Positions 16,476 through 24,326 of a stretch of 64,000 nt of DNA are shown here, in pieces. The DNA lies in assembly GCF_036231945.1 (NCBI RefSeq), contig NZ_CP109599.1:5421501-5485500 (forward strand), given 5' to 3'. A model generated the notes under the pieces. That model was not told where the DNA came from. It saw only the letters and a program-made list of their open reading frames with translations, and ran no database searches. Position 1 is the stretch's first letter. Each line of letters opens with the position of its first letter. The position numbers and the translations under genes are program-made. Source of the stretch: Streptomyces sp. NBC_01429 (lineage in GTDB: Bacteria; Actinomycetota; Actinomycetes; Streptomycetales; Streptomycetaceae).

Positions 16476-17627
16476 GTGGCAGCGGCACGGCAGGACGCGG
16501 TGGCACAGGCCCGCAGGATCGTCGTCAAGGTCGGTTCCTCCTCGCTCACCACCGCCTCCGGAGGACTCGACGCGGACCGGGTGGACGCCCTGGTCGACGC
16601 GCTCGCCACCGTGCGGGGCCGGGCGCACGCGGCGGGCGGGGACGACGAGCGGGAGGTCGTGCTCGTGTCGTCCGGCGCCATCGCCGCCGGACTCGCCCCG
16701 CTGGGGCTGTCCCGCCGCCCCCGTGACCTGGCCCGCCAGCAGGCCGCGGCCAGCGTGGGGCAGGGGCTGCTGGTCGCCCGGTACACGGCCTCCTTCGCCC
16801 GGTACGGCGTACGCGTCGGGCAGGTGCTCCTCACCACGGACGACACCAGCCGCCGGGCCTCGTACCGCAACGCCTACCGCACCCTCGACCAGCTCCTCGG
16901 CATGGGCGCCGTGCCGGTCGTCAACGAGAACGACACCGTCGCCACCGCCGAGATCCGCTTCGGCGACAACGACCGGCTGGCCGCCCTCGTCGCCCATCTC
17001 GTCCGCGCCGATCTCCTCGTGCTGCTCTCCGACGTCGACGGGCTCTACGACGGCGACCCCAGCAGGCCCGGCGCCTCCCGGATCGCCGAGGTGCGCGGCC
17101 CCGAGAACCTGGCCGGTGTCTCCATCGGCAGCACCGGCAAGGCGGGACTCGGCACCGGCGGCATGGTCACCAAGGTGGAGGCCGCCAGGATCGCCGCCGA
17201 GGCCGGTATCCCGGTGGTGCTGACCTCCGCCAGCCGGGCCGCCGACGCCCTCGCGGGCCGTGACACCGGCACGTACTTCCACTCCACGGGACGCCGCTCG
17301 GCGGGCCGGCTGCTGTGGCTGGCGCACGCCTCCACCCCGCTGGGCGCGCTCACCCTGGACGACGGCGCCGTACGGGCCGTGGTGGAGCGGCGCACCTCGC
17401 TGCTGCCGGCCGGAATCGCCGCCGTCGAGGGCGAGTTCAGCGCGGGCGACCCGGTCGAGCTGCGGGATCCGGTGGGCCGCCCGGTCGCGCGCGGGCTGGT
17501 CAACTTCGACGCCAAGGAGATCCCCCAGCTGCTGGGACGATCGACCAGAGAACTGGCGCGCGAACTCGGCCCCGCCTACGAGCGCGAGGTCGTACACAGA
17601 GACGATTTGGTCATCCTGCATCCCTGA
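16476..17627 (+). CDS. proB: Glutamate 5-kinase
   Basis: It phosphorylates L-glutamate to glutamyl 5-phosphate, the first committed and usually feedback-inhibited step of proline synthesis. The 383-residue product has the amino-acid kinase domain (RIVVKVGSSSLTT, VLVSSGAIAAG, VNENDTVAT, LLSDVDGLYDGDP, GTGGMVTKVEAA) and a C-terminal PUA domain (about 280-365). GTG 16476 gives a standard N-terminus and has AGAGG 9 bases before it; GTG 16500 is also possible, and the upstream open frame is not ProB-like. proA lies 850 bases further with its own leaderless promoter. Confidence 0.95.
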   Translation: MAAARQDAVAQARRIVVKVGSSSLTTASGGLDADRVDALVDALATVRGRAHAAGGDDEREVVLVSSGAIAAGLAPLGLSRRPRDLARQQAAASVGQGLLVARYTASFARYGVRVGQVLLTTDDTSRRASYRNAYRTLDQLLGMGAVPVVNENDTVATAEIRFGDNDRLAALVAHLVRADLLVLLSDVDGLYDGDPSRPGASRIAEVRGPENLAGVSIGSTGKAGLGTGGMVTKVEAARIAAEAGIPVVLTSASRAADALAGRDTGTYFHSTGRRSAGRLLWLAHASTPLGALTLDDGAVRAVVERRTSLLPAGIAAVEGEFSAGDPVELRDPVGRPVARGLVNFDAKEIPQLLGRSTRELARELGPAYEREVVHRDDLVILHP

Positions 17628-17770
17628 CCCGCCCCTGAAAGGGCTGAAAGTCCGGACTCCGGGCAGGCACCTTTACCAAAACGGCCCCACGTTCCGCCCG
17701 GGACTGGTCAACTTTGTCCCAGGGGTACAGGCGGGGAACAGCACGACGACGCAACAACAGGAGGCCGCTG

Positions 17771-18358
17771 GTGAGACGAGCGCGCCCGGGGGCGGTGCCC
17801 CGAGGGACCGGTGGCGGCGCCCAGGCCCGGCGGACGACGGGCGAGAAACGAGCCCTGACCAGCGTCGAAGCGGGGGACGCCTTCGACGACACCGCCAGAA
17901 CCGCCGACGCGGCCGAGGAACGGCGGGCCGAGGAGCGGCGGGCCGAGGAGCGGCGGGCCGAGGAGCGGCAAGGGGAGGCGGCATCGACGACGGACGTGTC
18001 CGGGAAGGGGCGCCCGGTGTCGAAGCTGTGGCACATCACGCTCAGCGTCTCGGGCCGGGAAGCGCCGCTGACGGAGGTCAGACGCGGTCTCGAACAGCTC
18101 GCCCATGACCATCCCTTCCTGCTGACCAGCAGATACGCCAACGACCACGCGGAGATCCGCTACTGGGAGGAGGCCCGGGACCTGCACGACGCCGCCGCGG
18201 TGGCGCTGCGGCTCTGGGGCGAGCACCGCTCCACCGCGAAGCTGCCGCCGTGGGAGATCGTCGGCCTGGAGGTCATCGACCGGGAGACCTACCACCTGCG
18301 CATCGCGGAGGGATACGGTCCGCCGCCGGCGGCGGGCGCCGGGGTCCATCCGTTCTGA
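17771..18358 (+). CDS. Conserved hypothetical protein with charged repeat N-terminus
   Basis: The family is not assigned. The compact C-terminal part (MSKLWHITLSVSGREAPL to the end, 113 residues) looks like a folded domain with EVRRGLEQLAHDHPFL and YWEEARDLHDAAAVALRLW. Such proteins accompany proB-proA in Streptomyces. Two starts compete: GTG 17771 with a perfect AGGAGG six bases before it (195 residues), and GTG 18017 with GGGAAGGGG before it (113 residues). The longer form adds a disordered basic stretch and four AEERR repeats encoded by a 15-base tandem repeat (17911-17970). I list the longer form because of its ribosome site. No catalytic motif is visible. Confidence 0.6.
   Translation: MRRARPGAVPRGTGGGAQARRTTGEKRALTSVEAGDAFDDTARTADAAEERRAEERRAEERRAEERQGEAASTTDVSGKGRPVSKLWHITLSVSGREAPLTEVRRGLEQLAHDHPFLLTSRYANDHAEIRYWEEARDLHDAAAVALRLWGEHRSTAKLPPWEIVGLEVIDRETYHLRIAEGYGPPPAAGAGVHPF
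17911..17970 (+). repeat. Four-copy 15-base tandem repeat
   Basis: The unit GGCCGAGGAGCGGCG is present four times; the first copy has an A for G and the last ends CA. In frame it encodes AEERR repeats. The length of 15 keeps the frame, so copy number could change without a frameshift. Confidence 0.9.
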
Positions 18359-18460
18359 GAGCCCGCCGCGCGACCGTACGACGGCCGGAGCGGTGACCGG
18401 TCCGGCCACCGCTCCGTCTCGCAGTGCGGAATACGTGCCGAATGCCCGCAGGGCGCGCAT

Positions 18461-18466
18461 TACCCT
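18461..18466 (+). promoter_or_regulatory. Leaderless-type -10 element of proA
   Basis: TACCCT ends six bases before ATG 18473, so transcription should begin at or next to the start codon. No ribosome site is present. Confidence 0.5.
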
Positions 18467-18472
18467 GCGGGC

Positions 18473-19756
18473 ATGACCTCGCTCTCGCCGTACGACAACC
18501 TCACCCCGGTCGCCAGGGCCGCCTACCGGTCCCGCGCCGCGGCCGCCGATATCGCGCCGCTGCCGCGCGCGGCCAAGGACGACGCGCTGCTGGCGATCGC
18601 CGACGCGCTGGAGGTCCGTACCCACGAGATCGTCACGGCCAACGCCGAGGACGTCGCGCGGGCCCGCGAGGCCGGCACCGCCGAGTCGGTCATCGACCGG
18701 CTGACCCTGACCCCGGAGCGGATCAGGGCCATGGCCGCCGACGTAAGGGACGTGGCCGCCCTGCCCGACCCGGTCGGCGAGGTCGTCCGCGGTTCGACGC
18801 TGCCGAACGGGATCGACCTGCGCCAGGTGCGGGTGCCGCTCGGCGTGGTCGGGATCATCTACGAGGCCCGCCCCAACGTCACCGTGGACGCCGCCGCCCT
18901 CTGCCTCAAGTCGGGCAACGCCGTACTGCTGCGCGGCTCCTCGTCCGCCATCGCCTCCAACACCGCGCTCGTCCGGGTGGTGCGCGACGCGGTCGGCGGC
19001 GCGGGACTGCCCGCCGACGCCGTTCAGCTGGTCCCCGGCGAGGGCCGGGACGCCGTACAGGAGCTGATGCGGGCACGCGGACTGGTCGACGTACTGATCC
19101 CGCGCGGCGGCGCCTCCCTGATCCGTACGGTCGTCGAGGGATCCACCGTCCCCGTCATCGAGACCGGCACCGGCAACTGCCATGTGTACGTGGACGCCGA
19201 CACCGATCTCGACATGGCCGTCGACATCCTGATCAACTCCAAGGCCCAGCGGCCCAGCGTCTGCAACGCCGCCGAGACGCTCCTCGTCCACCAGGACAGC
19301 GCCGCCGCGTTCCTGCCGCGCGCGCTGGACGCCCTCGCGGAGGCCGGGGTGACGGTGCACGGGGACGAGCGGGTGCTCGCGTACGCGGCGGGCACGAAGG
19401 CGACGGTCGTACCGGCGACCGAGGAGGACTGGGAGAACGAGTACCTGTCGTACGACATCGCCGCCGCGGTCGTCGACTCGCTGGACGCGGCCGTCGCGCA
19501 CATCCGGCTCTGGTCGTCCGGCCACACCGAGGCGATCGTCACCACTTCGCAGGCCGCAGCCCGCAGGTTCACCCAGTTGGTCGATTCCACGACGGTCGCC
19601 GTGAACGCGTCCACCCGGTTCACCGACGGCGGCCAGTTCGGCTTCGGGGCCGAGATCGGGATCTCGACCCAGAAGCTGCACGCGCGGGGTCCGATGGGGC
19701 TGCCCGAGCTGACGTCCACGAAGTACATCGTCACCGGCGACGGGCACGTCCGGTAG
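18473..19756 (+). CDS. proA: Glutamate-5-semialdehyde dehydrogenase (gamma-glutamyl phosphate reductase)
   Basis: It reduces glutamyl 5-phosphate to glutamate semialdehyde with NADPH in proline synthesis. The 427-residue product shows ALDH-fold features: VPLGVVGIIYEARPNVTVDAAALCLKSGN (split here over residues 122-150), the nucleotide-binding LLRGSSSA, and the catalytic cysteine in RPSVCNAAET near residue 264. The end FGFGAEIGISTQKLHARGPMGL is diagnostic. ATG 18473 lies six bases after the -10 element, so a leaderless mRNA is likely. It works directly after ProB encoded upstream. Confidence 0.96.
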   Translation: MTSLSPYDNLTPVARAAYRSRAAAADIAPLPRAAKDDALLAIADALEVRTHEIVTANAEDVARAREAGTAESVIDRLTLTPERIRAMAADVRDVAALPDPVGEVVRGSTLPNGIDLRQVRVPLGVVGIIYEARPNVTVDAAALCLKSGNAVLLRGSSSAIASNTALVRVVRDAVGGAGLPADAVQLVPGEGRDAVQELMRARGLVDVLIPRGGASLIRTVVEGSTVPVIETGTGNCHVYVDADTDLDMAVDILINSKAQRPSVCNAAETLLVHQDSAAAFLPRALDALAEAGVTVHGDERVLAYAAGTKATVVPATEEDWENEYLSYDIAAAVVDSLDAAVAHIRLWSSGHTEAIVTTSQAAARRFTQLVDSTTVAVNASTRFTDGGQFGFGAEIGISTQKLHARGPMGLPELTSTKYIVTGDGHVR

Positions 19757-19763
19757 CGCGTCC

Positions 19764-19794
19764 GCCCGGCGGGTCGGGCGCCGGCCCGCCGGGC
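19764..19794 (+). terminator. Hairpin after proA
   Basis: GCCCGGCGGG (19764-19773) and CCCGCCGGGC (19785-19794) pair perfectly around an 11-base loop, eight bases after the proA stop. Confidence 0.6.
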
Positions 19795-19915
19795 CGTTTC
19801 CGGTGGCGCCGGGGCAGACGGGACACGGGTTTCGGATGAGGAACACCGGACCCGTGTGACGAACGCCAAGCCCGGAGAGTTCCGACTCCGCCTGCCCAAA
19901 ACGCCCTGCCCGGTC

Positions 19916-19921
19916 TACTCT
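19916..19921 (+). promoter_or_regulatory. Leaderless-type -10 element of the SCO2584-like gene
   Basis: TACTCT ends six bases before GTG 19928. Confidence 0.45.
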
Positions 19922-19927
19922 GATGAT

Positions 19928-20515
19928 GTGCCGGACGACGTGGGGGGCAGGCCGTTTCCTGACGGCCGCGAGCCCGACGACGACCGCGGAGGCGCGGACA
20001 AGGACTTCGCCTCCGTGGTATTCGACGAGGACTTCGTCAGATCCGCCACCATCCACGAACCCTCCGCCGTCGAGCGGCTGCTCGCCGCCGCCCAGGCGCG
20101 CGCCGAGGCCGAGGCCGCCCGCGCGAGATCCGGCGGCGGCCCCCACGACGACGACCAGTACGACGAGCTGTACGGCCGCGACGGCGCGTACGGCCCCGAG
20201 TACGGCTACGAGGGCGGCTACGACCCCGATGACCCCGACGGGAGCGCCGGCCCCTACGGGCGCCACGGCGGCACCCTGCGGCCCTACCGGGGCACCGCCC
20301 GCTGGCACCGCCCCGTCGCGTGGCTGCTCGCCCTGCTGATGGGCATCGGCATGGTCGCGCTGGCCTTCACCGCCGTCTACCGGGGCGGCGCGAGCAGTCG
20401 CGACGGCCAGGTGCCGCAGCCCGCCACCACCGGGATCGACAAGCCGGGGCAGATCACGCCGTCCGTCGAGGCACCCCACTCGGCGCAGGCGTCGGCCGTG
20501 CCGCGTTCCCCGTAG
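19928..20515 (+). CDS. SCO2584-type spore-wall-associated membrane protein
   Basis: The 195-residue product has one membrane span (WLLALLMGIGMVALAFTAVY, about 131-151), a long acidic, tyrosine-rich cytoplasmic N-terminus (DELYGRDGAYGPEYGYEGGY) and a short outside tail. Position next to proA and a paired neighbour identify it with the S. coelicolor SCO2584 family, whose members have been linked to the Mre-associated spore-wall machinery. The motif FASVVFDEDFVRSATIHEPSAVER near residues 27-50 recurs in the next gene. GTG 19928 is preferred over the earlier in-frame start at 19856 because a -10 element ends six bases before it. No enzyme motif is seen. Confidence 0.7.
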   Translation: MPDDVGGRPFPDGREPDDDRGGADKDFASVVFDEDFVRSATIHEPSAVERLLAAAQARAEAEAARARSGGGPHDDDQYDELYGRDGAYGPEYGYEGGYDPDDPDGSAGPYGRHGGTLRPYRGTARWHRPVAWLLALLMGIGMVALAFTAVYRGGASSRDGQVPQPATTGIDKPGQITPSVEAPHSAQASAVPRSP

Positions 20516-20681
20516 ATCCGTACCGCGCACCCCGTGGAGCCGTCCCGCGTACTCCGTGGATCCATCAGCGGCTTCCCGGGTCTCCACGGGTTCCCGTAGC
20601 CGCCGCGCGACCTGAACGGGTGAGTGCGGGCCAACCGGAAGCTGCCGACTTCTCCGGCGTTTACGTTCGACCCCTTCGACC

Positions 20682-20687
20682 TACCCT
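20682..20687 (+). promoter_or_regulatory. Leaderless-type -10 element of the SCO2583-like gene
   Basis: TACCCT ends six bases before ATG 20694. Confidence 0.45.
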
Positions 20688-20693
20688 CAAGGT

Positions 20694-21851
20694 ATGGCAG
20701 GGCACCGAGACCCACCCGAAGGGGAACCCGACGGGCCCCCGGGCGCCGACGACGACGAGTACCGCTCCGTCGTCTTCGACGAGTCGTTCATTCGCGCTGC
20801 CCGCCTCCAGGAGTTCTCCGCGCGCGAGCGGATGACCGACCACTCCCACGCCGTACGCAAGCTCCCGCCGCACCTGTCGCCGGGGCCGCCGGGCAAGGGG
20901 CTGGGCGGCGGGGGCAGAAGGCGCTTCAGGAACGGCCCCAGACAGCTTCTGCTGCTCCTGCTGGTCCTGGTGCTCTCCTTCGGCACGGCCGTCTATCTGG
21001 GCCTGCGCAACCCCTACCGGCCGCCGCCGATCCGCGCCGCCGAGCAGGCGCGTATCTCGGTGATCCCGCTGGCGCCCGAGGGACGGGTGCCGGGAGGCGC
21101 CCCCGCCGACCTGCTCGCGCGCAGCCCCGCCGCCCGGTTCCGGGTGGGGGCCGAGGGGATCACCGTGCCCGGCGCCCGCCCCACCGGGGACTTCGCCGAG
21201 GGGCAGGTGGTGGCCGCGCTGGCCGTCGTCAAGGACTACCTCGTGGCCTCGTCGCTCGACCCGGACGTCCTGATGGGCCGTACGGTACGACCCGTGCGGG
21301 TGCTGCTCGACCCCGAGCAGCAGGGGCAGTTCGACCGCAGCTTCACCGATCCGGCCGACGACGGGCGACACGATCCGATCGGCTGGCTCGTGCGCTTCGA
21401 CCCGGGGAAGGTGGCGCTCGCCGACAGCCAGGTGCGGGTGCGCGGCTCGCTGCGGTACGAGGAGACGGCGCCCGGGACGCTGGAGGTGACCTCCGACCAC
21501 GTCTTCGTCTACGCGCTGCGGCCGGCCGGGTCCACCGCCCGGCCCGCGGCGGACGCCTCGCTGTTCACCGTGCGGCGCGAACTGCGCTTCCGGTTCACCG
21601 TGGACGATCTGCCCCGGCATCAGGCGGCGCTGCTGAGCAGCTCGTCCCAGGCGGGCCCCCAGTCCTGCTCGGCCGACGTGCCCAGGGCGCTGCGCCCGCT
21701 GCTGGCGGGCGAACGGGCGAAGCCGCACAACCCGGCCGCGACCGACCCGTACACGACGGGACCGGTGGCGCCCGCCCTGTGCGGCACGCTGTCCCCGCTG
21801 GCGGAGCCGACCGGGCCGGGGAGGGGGCCGGGGAGCGGTCCGGCCGGCTGA
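20694..21851 (+). CDS. SCO2583-type membrane protein
   Basis: The 385-residue product has one membrane span (LLLLLLVLVLSFGTAVYLGL, about 85-104), an acidic cytoplasmic N-terminus, and an extracellular domain of about 280 residues with two cysteines near its end (SCSADVP and LCGTL), which could form a disulfide. The cytoplasmic motif YRSVVFDESFIRAARLQEFSARER repeats the one in the preceding gene, so the two proteins share a docking element. In Streptomyces this gene is the regular neighbour of the SCO2584-type gene. It likely acts at the membrane in envelope or spore-wall assembly; the extracellular domain has no motif I recognise. Confidence 0.7.
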   Translation: MAGHRDPPEGEPDGPPGADDDEYRSVVFDESFIRAARLQEFSARERMTDHSHAVRKLPPHLSPGPPGKGLGGGGRRRFRNGPRQLLLLLLVLVLSFGTAVYLGLRNPYRPPPIRAAEQARISVIPLAPEGRVPGGAPADLLARSPAARFRVGAEGITVPGARPTGDFAEGQVVAALAVVKDYLVASSLDPDVLMGRTVRPVRVLLDPEQQGQFDRSFTDPADDGRHDPIGWLVRFDPGKVALADSQVRVRGSLRYEETAPGTLEVTSDHVFVYALRPAGSTARPAADASLFTVRRELRFRFTVDDLPRHQAALLSSSSQAGPQSCSADVPRALRPLLAGERAKPHNPAATDPYTTGPVAPALCGTLSPLAEPTGPGRGPGSGPAG

Positions 21852-21872
21852 CGACCGGCCGGGACCGCTCCC
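21831..21872. terminator. Terminator between convergent genes
   Basis: GGAGCGGTCCGGCCGG and CCGGCCGGGACCGCTCC pair with one bulge around a 7-base loop. The stop codon of the SCO2583-like gene lies inside the loop. The convergent M48 gene ends 26 bases further on. Confidence 0.7.
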
Positions 21873-21897
21873 GCCCCCGCTCAGGGGTGGGGGAGGG

Positions 21898-23052
21898 TCA
21901 GGGCTTGCCCGGCCCCTCGTCCGTACCGCTGCCGCCGCTGCCGCTTCCGGTGTCGCCGTCGTCCGAGGCGCGGTTGCCGCCCGAGCCGCTGCCCGAGCCG
22001 CCGCCTCCCGTGAACTTGTCGCGCAGCTTGCCGCCCAGGTCGCCCGCGCCGCCCGCGATGTCGCCGACCAGCTTCATCAGCGGGTCCTTGCTGCCGCGGA
22101 CCGTGTCCGCGTAGTGCGAGGCGGAGTCGCGGAAGGAGTCCGTGACCGAGGCGTCCTTGTCCTCCGCGCGGCGCGGGTAGTGGCCGTCCATGATCCGCTG
22201 GAAGTCGCGGCTCTCGGACCACTTCTTCAGCTCGGCGGCCCGCACGGTGGTGAACGGGTGCGTGCGCGGCAGCACGTTGAGGATCTTGAGCACCGAGTCG
22301 CGCAGATCGCCGCCCGCCTCGTACTCCTCGGCCTGCGCCAGGAACGCGTCCACGTTCATCTCGTGCAGATGGTTGCCACCGGCGATCTTCATCAGACCGC
22401 GCATCGACGCCCGTATGTCCTGCCCGACCAGCAGCCCGGCCCGGTCCGCCGACAGCTCCGACTTGCGGAACCACTCGCGCAGCGCCGTCACGATCGCCAT
22501 GATCGCGACATTGCCCAGCGGGATCCAGGCGACCTTGAGCGCGAGACCGGTGAGGAAGAGCAGTATCGTCCGGTAGACGGAGTGACCCGAGAGCGCGTGG
22601 CCCACCTCGTGGCCCACGACGGCCCGCATCTCCTCCTCGTCGAGCAGCTCCACCAGCCCCGTGGTGACCACGATGATCGGCTCGTCCAGACCGATACACA
22701 TCGCGTTGGGCTTCGGGTCCTGCGCCACGTACATGGTGGGGACCTTCTCCAGGTCCAGGATGTAGCAGGCGTCCAGCAGCATCGCGTGCAGATGCGTGAA
22801 CTGCGCGTCGCTCACCCGCACCGAGTCGGAGAGGAAGAGCAGCCGCAGGCTCCGCTCGGGCAGCAGCCCGCTGAGCGCCTTGAAGACCGTGTCGAACCCG
22901 CTGAGCTTGCGCAGGGCGACCAGCGCCGAGCGGTCCGCGGGGTGTTCGTACGCCCGGGAGGAAATACCGGGGAAGCGCTTGCGCTGCCTGCTCGGCACGT
23001 TCTCGTGGCCGGCCGCCTCGCCGCCGGCCGCCTCGCGACTGTCATCTGTCAT
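21898..23052 (-). CDS. M48 family metalloprotease
   Basis: This is a 384-residue zinc protease of the Ste24/HtpX-like clan. The active site HEVGHALSGH lies near residue 147, after VTTGLVELLDEEEMRAVVG; ELSADRAGLL near 200 supplies the third zinc ligand (Glu). One or two hydrophobic segments (TILLFLTGLALKVAWIPLGNVAIMAIV) follow the active site. The C-terminus is a glycine- and serine-rich tail. ATG 23052 (MTDDSREAAGG) is the likely start, with AGGGG upstream; the open frame beyond it runs through the opposite-strand region and is not protease-like. The protein probably acts in quality control of membrane proteins. Confidence 0.85.
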   Translation of the reverse strand: MTDDSREAAGGEAAGHENVPSRQRKRFPGISSRAYEHPADRSALVALRKLSGFDTVFKALSGLLPERSLRLLFLSDSVRVSDAQFTHLHAMLLDACYILDLEKVPTMYVAQDPKPNAMCIGLDEPIIVVTTGLVELLDEEEMRAVVGHEVGHALSGHSVYRTILLFLTGLALKVAWIPLGNVAIMAIVTALREWFRKSELSADRAGLLVGQDIRASMRGLMKIAGGNHLHEMNVDAFLAQAEEYEAGGDLRDSVLKILNVLPRTHPFTTVRAAELKKWSESRDFQRIMDGHYPRRAEDKDASVTDSFRDSASHYADTVRGSKDPLMKLVGDIAGGAGDLGGKLRDKFTGGGGSGSGSGGNRASDDGDTGSGSGGSGTDEGPGKP

Positions 23053-23214
23053 GGATATCCCCTGTTCGTACGAGTCGAAGCTCGTCCCCCTGACGGCCTC
23101 CACCCTAGATGTTGGCGCTACCGTGTGGCGGGGGCCGTGGCTGAGTCCCCGGGGAAACGACCCCGGGCCCTGGAGACAGGCTCCAGCCGGAAAAGACCGA
23201 GGAGCACCACCCAC

Positions 23215-23367
23215 ATGCCGGAAACCATCACCCTGCTCGCCGCCGCGTCCGATCAGCAGGGACCGGGCCGTACGGTGCCGATCGTGCTGGTCGTCTGCCT
23301 GGTCGGCGCGGTCTTCCTCGCCTGGTTCCTGCTGCGCGGATACCGCGACAACGATCACAACGACTGA
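23215..23367 (+). CDS. Small single-span membrane protein (50 aa)
   Basis: The product MPETITLLAAASDQQ... has one hydrophobic segment (VPIVLVVCLVGAVFLAWFLL, about 21-40), followed by RGYRDNDHND. A ribosome site (cgaggagcac) lies before ATG 23215. It belongs to a pair of tiny membrane proteins found just before nadD in Streptomyces. Function unknown; the short charged tail after the span is the only other feature. Confidence 0.7.
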   Translation: MPETITLLAAASDQQGPGRTVPIVLVVCLVGAVFLAWFLLRGYRDNDHND

Positions 23368-23462
23368 GTCGGCGTGAGCGTGCCCGGAACCCCCGCATAC
23401 GATGTGCCCGAAGTCTCCGCTCCGACTTCCCCACGATCCCCGAGGAAAAGGGCCCGCAGAAG

Positions 23463-23621
23463 ATGAGCCTCACCGGCACCGCCGCCAACCTGGTCATGCT
23501 CGCCGAGGGAGGCGAGGGCGGCAATCACGAAAGCCTCAACCCGGCCCTGATCGGTGGCGGCGCCCTGTTCGCGCTGCTCCTGCTGCTCTGGATCACCACC
23601 CGCTTCAACCGCGACCGCTGA
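23463..23621 (+). CDS. Small single-span membrane protein (52 aa)
   Basis: The product MSLTGTAANLVMLAEGGEGG... has one hydrophobic segment (ALIGGGALFALLLLLWITT, about 28-46) and a basic end RFNRDR. It follows the other small membrane protein by 95 bases and precedes nadD by 38. TACGAT at 23398-23403 is a possible -10. Length, single span and Gly/Asn-rich N-terminus fit a conserved Streptomyces protein; function unknown. Confidence 0.65.
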   Translation: MSLTGTAANLVMLAEGGEGGNHESLNPALIGGGALFALLLLLWITTRFNRDR

Positions 23622-23645
23622 CGCGGCGTCGCGATCCGGTGCCAG

Positions 23646-23651
23646 TAGGCT
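23646..23651 (+). promoter_or_regulatory. Leaderless-type -10 element of nadD
   Basis: TAGGCT ends eight bases before ATG 23660. Confidence 0.45.
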
Positions 23652-23659
23652 GTGGACGC

Positions 23660-24307
23660 ATGGGAGAGCAGCAGGCGTCCACCGGCCCCGTCCCCGTTCC
23701 CGACACCGGATCAGGCCGCGGTAAGCGCCGACTCGGCGTCATGGGCGGGACTTTCGACCCGATCCACCACGGGCACCTCGTGGCGGCCAGTGAAGTGGCG
23801 GCCCTGTTCCACCTCGACGAGGTGGTGTTCGTGCCGACCGGGCAGCCGTGGCAGAAGAGTCAGCGCGCGGTGTCCCCGCCCGAGGACCGTTATCTGATGA
23901 CGGTCATCGCCACGGCGTCGAACCCGCAGTTCTCGGTGAGCCGCATCGACATCGACCGGGGCGGTGCCACGTACACGATCGACACGCTGCGGGATCTGCG
24001 GGATCTCAACGACGACGCGGACCTCTTCTTCATCACCGGCGCCGACGCGCTCTCCCAGATCCTGAGCTGGCGCGATCACGAGGAGCTGTTCTCGCTCGCC
24101 CACTTCATCGGAGTCACCCGGCCGGGCCACGATCTGACGGACGACGGACTGCCCAAGGGCGGGGTCTCCCTGGTGGAGGTCCCCGCGCTGGCGATCTCGT
24201 CGACCGACTGCCGGGGCCGGGTCGCCAAGGGCGATCCGGTCTGGTACCTGGTGCCGGACGGTGTCGTGCGCTATATCGACAAGCGGCAGTTGTACCGCGG
24301 CGAATGA
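23660..24307 (+). CDS. nadD: Nicotinate-nucleotide adenylyltransferase
   Basis: It transfers AMP from ATP to nicotinate mononucleotide in NAD synthesis. The 215-residue product has the nucleotidyltransferase motif GVMGGTFDPIHHGHL at about 27-41, FVPTGQPWQK for substrate binding, and ISSTDCRGRV near the end (the ISSTxxR motif with Cys before Arg). The first 25 residues are extra and variable. ATG 23660 has a -10 element eight bases upstream, which supports this start. It begins the conserved nadD-LCP-rsfS-phosphatase order. Confidence 0.95.
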   Translation: MGEQQASTGPVPVPDTGSGRGKRRLGVMGGTFDPIHHGHLVAASEVAALFHLDEVVFVPTGQPWQKSQRAVSPPEDRYLMTVIATASNPQFSVSRIDIDRGGATYTIDTLRDLRDLNDDADLFFITGADALSQILSWRDHEELFSLAHFIGVTRPGHDLTDDGLPKGGVSLVEVPALAISSTDCRGRVAKGDPVWYLVPDGVVRYIDKRQLYRGE

Positions 24308-24326
24308 GCCACGGAGAGGGGCACCG

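Noticed and set aside
17708..20587. A 959-codon open frame on the minus strand
   Set aside because: It runs antisense to proA and its neighbours, has low-complexity Gly/Arg/Val composition and no known motif; it is a by-product of high GC.
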